This document shows positions 8,732-15,657 of a DNA stretch of 33,535 nucleotides, one piece after another. Location: positions 1-33,535 of the forward strand of contig SXOO01000137.1 in the NCBI GenBank assembly GCA_005776725.1. Reading direction: 5' to 3'. The number at the start of each line of letters is the position of its first letter. The first letter of the stretch is position 1. The notes beneath the pieces are model-generated. The model was not told the origin of the DNA. It ran no database searches and saw only the letters and a list, made by a program, of their open reading frames with translations. Both the position numbers and the translations under genes were made by a program. This DNA comes from Pseudomonadota bacterium. GTDB taxonomy: Bacteria > Myxococcota_A > UBA9042 > GCA-2863065.

Positions 8732-9457
8732 ATGGGTAGCTGGACCTGTTTGGGTGTGACCAAGTCGAATGTTCTGTTGAAGGAAAACTACGGCACCACC
8801 TTCCAGGTACGTTTTCGGCTGAAGTACACGACGGGCCGTGGCTCCTACACGGAGATGCCCCGGCTCGAGTGGAAGGAGACCATCCTCATGATGAACCATG
8901 GGGCTGGCGAGTGGTGGGTGCACAGCGGCGACCAGTACGCGCGCAACCCGAAGAGCGTCACCTTCAAGACCTGGGGTAACCGCTACATCACGGCCTGTGA
9001 CTCGGTGTGGTACCAGGAGGGACCGGGCTACGCCGTGAAGCTGTACGACGTGAACGGCAGGCCGCTGCCCAAGACGGCGCTGGGCGCGACGAAGCACAAG
9101 CTCGACAAGGCCAAGGCCGACGCCGTGCGGACCTACCTCATGAGCCACGGCGGGATCATGGAGGTCGAGATCACCGACAAGCCAGCGATCCTGCGGCCCG
9201 AGGCCGGCGCGACGGTCCACAAGGAGCGCCTACTGACCTTCGACTGCGGCCTCCGCGGAATGGGACCGCGGGTGAAGGCATACCAGTACATCCACATCGA
9301 CAGCAGCACGGACGCGAGCACCTGGAAGCGTGAGGTGGTCTACAGCGACATCACGCCGCCCTACAGCACGGCGGGCCTCACCAAGGTCGCTCCCGGAGAT
9401 GACGTGACGGTGCTGAGACCCGCCGTGGACTCCCCAGTGAACGGCTTCTACCTCTAG
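8732..9457 (+). CDS. Unrecognised protein without signal peptide
   Basis: A 241-residue protein with an excellent AAGGAG site 7 bp before ATG. It begins MGSWTCLGVTKSN and is beta-rich and Trp/Tyr-rich (GAGEWWVHSGDQYAR, TFKTWGNRYITACD), with a short basic helix in the middle (KHKLDKAKADAVRTYL) and no signal or membrane segment. I do not recognise a family. A perfect hairpin sits directly after the stop, which marks it as a well-delimited single-gene unit facing a convergent lipoprotein gene. Like the proteins at 2238-2975 and 2886-4037 it is a soluble protein among exported ones. Confidence 0.75.
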   Translation: MGSWTCLGVTKSNVLLKENYGTTFQVRFRLKYTTGRGSYTEMPRLEWKETILMMNHGAGEWWVHSGDQYARNPKSVTFKTWGNRYITACDSVWYQEGPGYAVKLYDVNGRPLPKTALGATKHKLDKAKADAVRTYLMSHGGIMEVEITDKPAILRPEAGATVHKERLLTFDCGLRGMGPRVKAYQYIHIDSSTDASTWKREVVYSDITPPYSTAGLTKVAPGDDVTVLRPAVDSPVNGFYL

Positions 9458-9459
9458 CG

Positions 9460-9483
9460 AGGTCGCCCTTGCTCGGGCGACCT
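9460..9483. terminator. Hairpin between convergent genes
   Basis: AGGTCGCCC and GGGCGACCT form a perfect 9-bp stem with a 6-nt loop, starting 3 bp after the stop of the plus-strand gene and about 20 bp beyond the stop of the minus-strand gene. No run of T follows on either strand, so termination may be weak or Rho-assisted. Confidence 0.55.
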
Positions 9484-9504
9484 GGCCCTATGCGCTTCGC
9501 GGGC

Positions 9505-11184
9505 TCAGGGGGTGACGAAGGGCAGCTCACGGACCTCCACCACACTGCTGGTGCCGTCGCTCACCGTGAGGCGGAAGCGCACGCCGCTGGTGTTGGACGC
9601 ACGGTACACGGGGATCCGCACGGTCTCGGCCAGCGAGGTTCCGGCCGGGTTGAGCTGCTCGCCCTCCCACCAGAGCGTCTTGACCAGGCGTCCGGTGACG
9701 CCTTTGGGGTTCACGTGCACCTCCAAGAGGCCATGCTGGTCCGCGCCGGCCTCGATGGCGTCGGGCCAGGTGACCTCCACGTCCAGCCCCTGGGCCGAGG
9801 GCACGGGGACCTGGGCGCACCGCCAAACGCGCGTCCCGGTGTCCAGCGCGGCGAGAAGCGCCCCGCCGTCCGGGCGAAACGAGAGGCCGGTCGGCGCCGA
9901 CTGCCCCTTTGTGTTCCACGCCTCCTCGGGCGCCTCCGGGACCTCCAGCTCGCGGACCACGGCCCACGACGCCAGGTCGCGGATGAGCACCTTGCCCGTG
10001 CCCTTCTCCTCGGCCCAGCCGTCCACGAAGCCCTCGCTCAGGTGGGCCAGACGTTTGCCGTCGGGCGAGAAGGCGACCGGCGACTCGATGGAGGTGGCGT
10101 ACGTGAACGGGTTGGCCGTCACCGTGCCCGCGCCGCTCTCGAGGACCGCCAGCACCGCAAGATCATCGAGCTGCCGCAGCTCGAGGCGGCCGGCGGTGGT
10201 GGTGAGGGCCACGCGCTCGGTCGGGCCGTGGCTGGTCAAGGCGAGCACCTGCTCGCCCTCGGGGAGTGGCGCCGTGATGATGGCGCCCTTGCGCAGGTCC
10301 ACGGCGATGATGAGGCCGTCGCCTTGGCTGAGCACCGCGCTGTTCCCCGCCACGGTCAGCAGGGGACGGCCAGGCCAGGACTGCCACCCGCAATTGCCGG
10401 GGAGCGCCACCTCCAGCTCCTTCTCGGGGCTCGCGTCGATGGACCAGACCGAGAGCCGCCCCGTCGGCTCCGGGGTGCCATCGCAGGCCGTGAGCACCAG
10501 GCGGGCGCCCTTGGGCGAGTCCCAGATCGCCACCTCGTGGAGGCTGTTCCAGGTGTTGGTGTCACCGTCCTCGGGCCAGGAGATCTCGCCGAAGGCGGTG
10601 GGCCCTTCGTCCAGGTCCACCAGCATCAGGCTGCTGAGGCCTGCGGCCTCGCTCACCTCCGCGACGCCGAACGCCGCGTCGAAGTCGGCGTAACGCAGCG
10701 CGTGCGGCAGCCACTCTCCACCCCAGCCGATCACCTCGTGGCCCGCCAAGGATCCTCCGGGGACCTGGCTCAGCTCACCCAGGAACCCCCCGTCGCTCGC
10801 GCTGAGGAGCTGCTCGCCCATCGTCCCCCCCACGGCCACTACGGCTTGATCCGCGGACCAGCGGATCGCGGCGGAGCCGTAGAGCACTCGGGTGCCCGTC
10901 GTGCCGTCGTTCACCGCCAGCTCGCACGCGTCCACGGTGCTGTCGCCGTTGGTGGGAGCAGGGTGCGCGGGCGACGTGGGATCGGCGGGCAGGTTGGGCG
11001 TCGTGGGCGTCTCCACGGGAGTCGAAGGAGCGCCCGGAGCGCCCGGCTGCACCGGTCCAGCCGGCGGCTGGTTGGGGTCGCTGCTGGCGGGCGGGTGGTT
11101 CGGCGTGGCGAAGGGCGTGAGGCCGGGTTGGCCCTCGGTACAACCCAGAACGGCCAGGGCAGACACGGAGATCAGTCGCTTCAT
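9505..11184 (-). CDS. Beta-propeller lipoprotein with Pro-rich linker
   Basis: A 559-residue protein. A lipoprotein signal (SALAVLGC, Cys15) is followed by a Pro/Gly/Ala-rich linker up to about residue 80. Beyond it are repeated blocks of WD40/YVTN type: IRWSADQAVVAVGG, HEVAIWDSPKGARLVL, ESPVAFSPDGKRLAHLS, LSFRPDGGALLAALDTGTRVW. A propeller of six or seven blades is likely, followed by a C-terminal Ig-like domain of about 90 residues ending VEVRELPFVTP. AAGGAGGT lies 6 bp before the ATG, the strongest ribosome site in the window, and a perfect TATAAT lies further upstream. Probably an outer-membrane or periplasmic scaffold protein; ligand unknown. Confidence 0.85.
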   Translation of the reverse strand: MKRLISVSALAVLGCTEGQPGLTPFATPNHPPASSDPNQPPAGPVQPGAPGAPSTPVETPTTPNLPADPTSPAHPAPTNGDSTVDACELAVNDGTTGTRVLYGSAAIRWSADQAVVAVGGTMGEQLLSASDGGFLGELSQVPGGSLAGHEVIGWGGEWLPHALRYADFDAAFGVAEVSEAAGLSSLMLVDLDEGPTAFGEISWPEDGDTNTWNSLHEVAIWDSPKGARLVLTACDGTPEPTGRLSVWSIDASPEKELEVALPGNCGWQSWPGRPLLTVAGNSAVLSQGDGLIIAVDLRKGAIITAPLPEGEQVLALTSHGPTERVALTTTAGRLELRQLDDLAVLAVLESGAGTVTANPFTYATSIESPVAFSPDGKRLAHLSEGFVDGWAEEKGTGKVLIRDLASWAVVRELEVPEAPEEAWNTKGQSAPTGLSFRPDGGALLAALDTGTRVWRCAQVPVPSAQGLDVEVTWPDAIEAGADQHGLLEVHVNPKGVTGRLVKTLWWEGEQLNPAGTSLAETVRIPVYRASNTSGVRFRLTVSDGTSSVVEVRELPFVTP

Positions 11185-11256
11185 TTGGGCACCTCCTTGG
11201 ATAAGGGAAGCCTAGGCGACGAGCAGCGTGCGCGCTATCCGCACTTTTTGAAGCGT

Positions 11257-11262
11257 ATTATA
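11257..11262 (-). promoter_or_regulatory. Candidate -10 element upstream of the propeller lipoprotein
   Basis: Read on the minus strand this is a perfect TATAAT in an otherwise very GC-rich region, 73 bp before the lipoprotein start. The -35 region is poor (TTGAGC is too close, at 10 bp), so an extended or activator-dependent promoter is possible. Confidence 0.4.
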
Positions 11263-11337
11263 CACCCGCGGCGCTCAATCGAGCGCGCGGCTTCCCAGCG
11301 CCTTCAGCAGATCGAGCACCAGCGCCCGATCACGCGA

Positions 11338-12171
11338 TCACGTCAACCGCCGCTCCGCGAGGTACTTGCCGAGGTCCCGCTGGAACTTGATCGGGCCGAG
11401 GAGCGCGCCACTGGCATAGATCGCGCACATCACTCGCGTGAAGATCCACCACTCGCCGCTCACGATCGCCACCGCCGCGAAGAATGGGATATCGACCTCG
11501 TTGATCTTCGGGATGGATATCACCGCACGGCCAAGAAACACGGCCCAATCTCGGGGACCCCGCTGTGGCGGCTGTGTCGACGGGTTCTGCCGGAGGCGCT
11601 TCTCCACGAGCGCGGGCACCTGCCCGTCGCGATGGGCAGCAATCAGCTCCGCGTCACCCATGACCTTGATCGCGAGCCATTTCGCGTATCCCGAGCCGCA
11701 AAAGCCGGCGTACGCCGCAACCGGGAGCACCAGGTCGAGGACCTCGCCAGTCTCGACCCACGCCCGGTAGCCGACCGCGGCGAACATCATGCCGTGGAGC
11801 GCGAGATCGGACGCCTTGTCGAAGTAGTACCCGAGCATCGACGACGTGCCCCGATAACGCGCGAGCGTCCCGTCCATGTTGTCTAGGACGAGGCCCAGGT
11901 TCACGAGCGCGATCCCAACCACCCACCAAGCCAGATTCGGCCCGAAGGCGACCAGGGCGCCGCCCGCGGCCTTGGTGACGTTGGCAGCCCAAGTCAGCCG
12001 ATCGGGCGTGACCCAGGGCCGGTCGGCGAGCGGCAAGAGCAACAGGATGGTGAGCGGGCGCGCAAAGACCATGGCCCAGAAGTCCTGGCTCTGAAAATTG
12101 CGGAGGCGCATCCAGCGCTCGCGCACGGTGGCTGACGGAGTGAACGGGATAGACACGGGAGCCTCGACCAT
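11338..12171 (-). CDS. CDP-alcohol phosphatidyltransferase family membrane protein
   Basis: A 277-residue integral membrane enzyme of the family that transfers a phosphoalcohol from a CDP-alcohol to an acceptor, as in phospholipid synthesis. The full signature D-x2-D-G-x2-A-R-x8-G-x3-D-x3-D is present: Asp97, Asp100, Gly101, Ala104, Arg105, Gly114, Asp118 and Asp122. Hydrophobic helices flank it (LTILLLLPLA; WWVVGIALVNLGLVL; VLPVAAYAGF) and further segments follow near the end. The start at 12171 is chosen because upstream residues are basic and low-complexity; no clear ribosome site is seen. The substrate cannot be read from sequence: phosphatidylglycerophosphate, inositol-phosphate and ether-lipid enzymes share the motif. 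Neighbours are lipoproteins rather than lipid genes. Confidence 0.88.
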   Translation of the reverse strand: MVEAPVSIPFTPSATVRERWMRLRNFQSQDFWAMVFARPLTILLLLPLADRPWVTPDRLTWAANVTKAAGGALVAFGPNLAWWVVGIALVNLGLVLDNMDGTLARYRGTSSMLGYYFDKASDLALHGMMFAAVGYRAWVETGEVLDLVLPVAAYAGFCGSGYAKWLAIKVMGDAELIAAHRDGQVPALVEKRLRQNPSTQPPQRGPRDWAVFLGRAVISIPKINEVDIPFFAAVAIVSGEWWIFTRVMCAIYASGALLGPIKFQRDLGKYLAERRLT

Positions 12172-12326
12172 AGAGACCCGTCTACGATCGGCGCTCGCGA
12201 GAGCGAACGCCAGAATTGAACCGGGCGCTACGGGAGCTTGTGGTCGCCCGTCGGGAAGTACGGCGCTGCGTCCGCGCCGTGGTCGCGCCACCGGCTTGCT
12301 CTTTGGATAGGCAGAGCGCACCGGTC

Positions 12327-12887
12327 TCAGAAGTTGCCACCAAATAGGCCCGAGGAGTCATCGAGGTCCACGCCCACGAGGACGGCACGCAGCTTCACCG
12401 TGTCGCCTGGGGGCGCCTCCACGGTGAGCGGCCCGTGGAGCTCGACGCCGAGGTCCACGATAGGGGCGGACAGGAAGCGGCCCTGACAATCGAGCACGCG
12501 GAGCGTCCCGACGACCGGGCCGTCGCACCCGGCGTGGCGCGCGGTTGCATGGACCAGCGCTGCGAGTGACGCGCCATGTCCGAGAGGTTCGCCACAGAGG
12601 TCGAAGGACGCCCCCTCACTCAGATCGAGGTGCGTGGCGATCCGGAGGGTCAGGCTCAGGGTCACGGTCTCCCCGGGGACGCTCCCGCTCCCGGACGGCT
12701 CCACCACGCCGCTGCCGTTGACGTGGATGCGGTCCTCGCTCACGTCCCAGTCCGCGTCGTGGTAGTGGCTGGCGCTCACTGACACGAGGAAGTTGGCGCT
12801 GTAACCGGGCGCCGACAGCACCACCTCTGGGGTCTCTGCGCACGCGACCGTCAACACCCCCAACCCACAAGCCGCAACCATCTTCAT
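12327..12887 (-). CDS. Small lipoprotein of unknown function
   Basis: A 186-residue protein. The start at 12887 has GGAGGG 5 bp upstream and opens a lipoprotein signal (GLGVLTVAC, lipidated Cys16). The mature part contains ASHYHDADWDVSEDRIHVNG and alternating hydrophobic strands (VTLSLTLRIATHLDLS, TVKLRAVLVGVDL), which suggest a beta-sandwich. Four further Cys residues in the middle may form disulfides. No family is recognised. It lies 155 bp upstream of the phosphatidyltransferase on the same strand. Confidence 0.8.
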   Translation of the reverse strand: MKMVAACGLGVLTVACAETPEVVLSAPGYSANFLVSVSASHYHDADWDVSEDRIHVNGSGVVEPSGSGSVPGETVTLSLTLRIATHLDLSEGASFDLCGEPLGHGASLAALVHATARHAGCDGPVVGTLRVLDCQGRFLSAPIVDLGVELHGPLTVEAPPGDTVKLRAVLVGVDLDDSSGLFGGNF

Positions 12888-13460
12888 CGTACCCTCCAGG
12901 TGGTCTGTCTCGCCCAGCGGGTCCAGTGCAGGGCCGGTGCCACACGATCTCGAAGCCGGGCGCGAGAGCGCGGGGCGCTGCAGTAGCACGGTCCTGCGGG
13001 CGCCCGTGGGGCTACACGAGCTCGGGGCGCCGGCCCGCCGGGGAGCGTGGAGTAGCGGTGCGCCAGCGCCTTGGAGTAGCCCTACGGGCTGATCAGGATT
13101 GGGGGGCCGAGAGCTTGGTCGAGCACCGGCACCGAGCGCGAGAGGGATCCAGCTGGGTACATGCTCTATACTCAACGCGGTTGCTGTCCGGGGAATGAGC
13201 CGTATGCGACGACCTACTGAAATGAACGGGTCGAATCGTCCCATATGACCGCGGCCGATTCCCTGTCCCAGACCCTGCCGGGCCGCCGGCCGGGTGGCCC
13301 GGCACAATCGAGTCGCGCGACGACGCCAAGCCCAGCGGACCTCGCTCGGCCGTACGAGCCGCCGGCCTCCATGGGGCGCGGAGACTCGACGCGTGCCGCA
13401 GACAGGAGTTGTCTCGGCCTCCGGCAGGGAGTAGTGATCTAGTCATTGGAGTGGCTATCC
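12888..13460. other. 573-bp intergenic region between divergent genes
   Basis: No convincing gene is seen; open frames here are Arg/Ser/Pro-rich shadows without ribosome sites. It must hold the promoters of the lipoprotein (leftward) and the cyclase (rightward). The visible landmarks are a TATACT at 13167-13172 without a matching -35, and a strong hairpin at 13276-13304. Confidence 0.6.
13276..13304. repeat. Strong GC-rich hairpin upstream of the cyclase gene
   Basis: TGCCGGGCC and GGCCCGGCA pair perfectly (9 bp) around an 11-nt loop that itself contains GCCGGC. It lies about 155 bp upstream of the cyclase start. It has no T-tract, so it may be a leader structure or a scattered palindromic element. 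Confidence 0.5.
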
Positions 13461-15206
13461 ATGGTCTCTACTTCTGACGAACTCGGTACGGTCGCAGCGG
13501 CGAGGAATAGTGTACGATCGCCATTCGCAGGCCCGCACGAGTGCGTGCACCAGGCCCTGGAGTTCATCTACGTAGCATTCAGGCGCCTCATCCCCTACGA
13601 CCGAATCGGACTCGCGCTCATCGATCACGATGCGGGGATGCTGCGGATGGAGTGGCAGCGGACCGAGCGCCCCGAGCACCTTCTCCCGGCAAACTACAGC
13701 GGCCTGCTCTCTGCCAGCTCCGTGAGCCGAGTGATCGCGGACGGCAAGCCCAGGGTTTTGAACGATCTCGTCGCCTATCTCATGGCCCATCCCGGTTCGA
13801 CCGCAACGGAGGCCCTGGTGGAGAGAGGCTTCCTATCGAGCCTGACCTGCCCGCTGATCCACGGCGACCGTGCCTTCGGTGTCATGTTCTTCTCGAGCTA
13901 CGCTATTGGGACCTACTCCTCCGGACACGTCGAGGCGTTCATCTCGCTCGCTGATGAAGTCGCCTCCATCTTGGCCTCTCCGCATGAGCCAGCGGCATTC
14001 GGAGCCACCATCGGGCGCCTCGCCATTCAGCTCGACCGAGTCCAGCAGGAGGCGCATGTCATCGAACAGGTCACCCGACGAGTCCATCGCGGTGTCACGC
14101 TCGACGAGGTGATGAACGAACTCTACGAGGCTCTAGAGCTCTTGGTCCCATTCGAGTGGATCGGCCTCGCGCTGATCGACCCGGAAGGCGCAACGGTGAC
14201 CACACGATGGGCCCGCTCGCGCGCTTCGCACGTGCAGTTAGCGAACGGCTACTCGTTGGAGCTGTCGTCCACGTCCCTCGGGGTGGTCGCGGCGTCAGGG
14301 ACGCCGCGGATCATCGCCAACCTCGCGACCTACCTGACAGAGAACCCGGCTTCCGCCTCTACCCGGATCATGGTGAATGAGGGCATGAGGGCGAGCCTCA
14401 CCTGTCCGCTGCAGAGCGCAGGGAAGACCCTCGGGTTCGTGTTCTTCTCGTCCGCCTCCCCCAATGCGTACCAGGCTGCCCATGTCGCTGTCTACCAGCG
14501 CCTGGCCGCCGAGGTCTCGCTCGCCGTGGAGAGGTCGCTGGACCACGACGATCGAGCTCGCGAGCACCAGTTTTCGGAGTCGCTCCTGGCCGAGTTCCTG
14601 CCGAAGCCCGTGCTCCGCAGCCTGCGCCACCGCCGAGGGCGCGTGGCCAACTACGTGGCGGACGCGGGTATCCTGTTCGTCGACATCCAGGGCTTCACGT
14701 CCTGGTCGTTGCGCACCGCCCCCGAAGAGATGGTTGGCATCCTCGACCGGTTGTTTCGCGACTTCGACCGGTGCTGCCAGGGGCGCTCGGTTCACAAGCT
14801 CCGCACAATCGGCGACGCTTATATGGCCGTATCCGGCGTGGTCGACCGGTCTCCCGGACACCTCGAGGTGCTCGCTGAGGCGGCGCTGCAGATGCTCGAC
14901 ATCGCATCGCGCACCCGCGACCCATTGGGACGGCCAGTCGTCGTGCGGGCCGGCGTCGCATGCGGGCCCGTCGTTGCCGGTGTTCTCGGGGGCCAAGTTC
15001 CGCACTACGACGTCTGGGGGCCGTGCGTAAACCTAGCCTCGCGCCTTCAGGCCATCGCGCCGGGCTGCCGGCTGTGCGTTGATGGGGCAACGGCCGCGCG
15101 CCTGGGAGAGCGCTTCTCGCTGGACCCGATCGGACCGCAGCAGGTGAAGGGCGTGGGAACGCTCGACGTCTTCATGGTCGGGCGCCGGGCCATCCCGCTC
15201 ACCTGA
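13461..15206 (+). CDS. GAF-GAF class III adenylate/guanylate cyclase
   Basis: A 581-residue soluble cyclase that should form a cyclic nucleotide from NTP. Two tandem GAF-like domains span about 25-175 and 205-360; they are internal duplicates, both carrying DRIGLALID/EWIGLALID, SLTCPL and FGVMFFSS/LGFVFFSS. A short helix leads to the catalytic domain (395-575). Metal-binding aspartates are Asp408 (FVDIQGF) and Asp452 (TIGDAY); the transition-state pair is Asn524 and Arg528 (VNLASR). Of the base-specifying pair, Asp517 (YDVWG) is the adenylate-cyclase form, but the Lys expected before TIGD is Arg448. GAF domains commonly bind small ligands or cyclic nucleotides, so allosteric control is likely. 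GGAG lies 9 bp before the ATG. The stop overlaps the convergent MazG-like gene by 8 bp. Confidence 0.92.
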   Translation: MVSTSDELGTVAAARNSVRSPFAGPHECVHQALEFIYVAFRRLIPYDRIGLALIDHDAGMLRMEWQRTERPEHLLPANYSGLLSASSVSRVIADGKPRVLNDLVAYLMAHPGSTATEALVERGFLSSLTCPLIHGDRAFGVMFFSSYAIGTYSSGHVEAFISLADEVASILASPHEPAAFGATIGRLAIQLDRVQQEAHVIEQVTRRVHRGVTLDEVMNELYEALELLVPFEWIGLALIDPEGATVTTRWARSRASHVQLANGYSLELSSTSLGVVAASGTPRIIANLATYLTENPASASTRIMVNEGMRASLTCPLQSAGKTLGFVFFSSASPNAYQAAHVAVYQRLAAEVSLAVERSLDHDDRAREHQFSESLLAEFLPKPVLRSLRHRRGRVANYVADAGILFVDIQGFTSWSLRTAPEEMVGILDRLFRDFDRCCQGRSVHKLRTIGDAYMAVSGVVDRSPGHLEVLAEAALQMLDIASRTRDPLGRPVVVRAGVACGPVVAGVLGGQVPHYDVWGPCVNLASRLQAIAPGCRLCVDGATAARLGERFSLDPIGPQQVKGVGTLDVFMVGRRAIPLT

Positions 15207-15618
15207 GGGGCGCGCGGTTGTACTTGCGGTTGCTCCCCCGCGCGCTGTCCACGGGGTACTTGGCAGCGTTCCGCTCCAGCTTCCGCTCGAAGGCTCGCGC
15301 GAGATCGATGTCGTAGCGTCCGGCGAAGCGCAGGATGAAGAACAGGGCGTCGGCGAGCTCGGCCTCGACCTCCGCCTTCCGCCCGTTCGGGCCCAGGATG
15401 GCGGCGATGTCTTCCTCGCTTTGAAAGCGGAAGTGCTCGAGGACCTCGGACGCTTCGGTCACGAGGCCGATGGCGAGGTCCTTCGCCCCGTGAAAGCGAT
15501 CCCAGTCCCGCTCGTCGCAGAACGCACGCACGCGCTCCTTCAGCGCGGAGAGGGTGGTTACGTCATCGAGGCGCGCGACCTCGTCGAGGACCGGCGGACG
15601 TGGATCGGGCTCGGACAT
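15199..15618 (-). CDS. MazG-like nucleotide pyrophosphohydrolase (dCTPase-like)
   Basis: A 139-residue all-alpha protein of the MazG/dCTP pyrophosphatase type, which removes pyrophosphate from (d)NTPs as house-cleaning. The paired motifs E-x2-E (Glu55, Glu58 in TEASEVLE) and E-x2-D (Glu87, Asp90 in EAELADALFF) form the metal site. W39-D-x-F-H before them and a basic C-terminus (NRKYNRAPLR) fit small dCTPase-like members. I choose the ATG at 15618 because GGAG lies 6 bp upstream of it; an ATG at 15633 has no ribosome site. It follows the efflux pump by 39 bp and may be co-transcribed, but a functional link is not evident. Confidence 0.88.
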   Translation of the reverse strand: MSEPDPRPPVLDEVARLDDVTTLSALKERVRAFCDERDWDRFHGAKDLAIGLVTEASEVLEHFRFQSEEDIAAILGPNGRKAEVEAELADALFFILRFAGRYDIDLARAFERKLERNAAKYPVDSARGSNRKYNRAPLR

Positions 15619-15657
15619 GGTGGGCTCCGTCATGAACGACGACGGAACGATACACGC

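Noticed and set aside
9469..11886. Very long plus-strand open frame (805 codons)
   Set aside because: It is antisense to the propeller lipoprotein and the phosphatidyltransferase, is rich in Arg/His/Gly/Ala with no domain, and has no ribosome site; it is a product of high GC content.
13093..13446. Minus-strand open frame in the intergenic region before the cyclase
   Set aside because: Arg/Ser/Pro-rich with no ribosome site or recognisable domain, and it spans the 13276-13304 hairpin.
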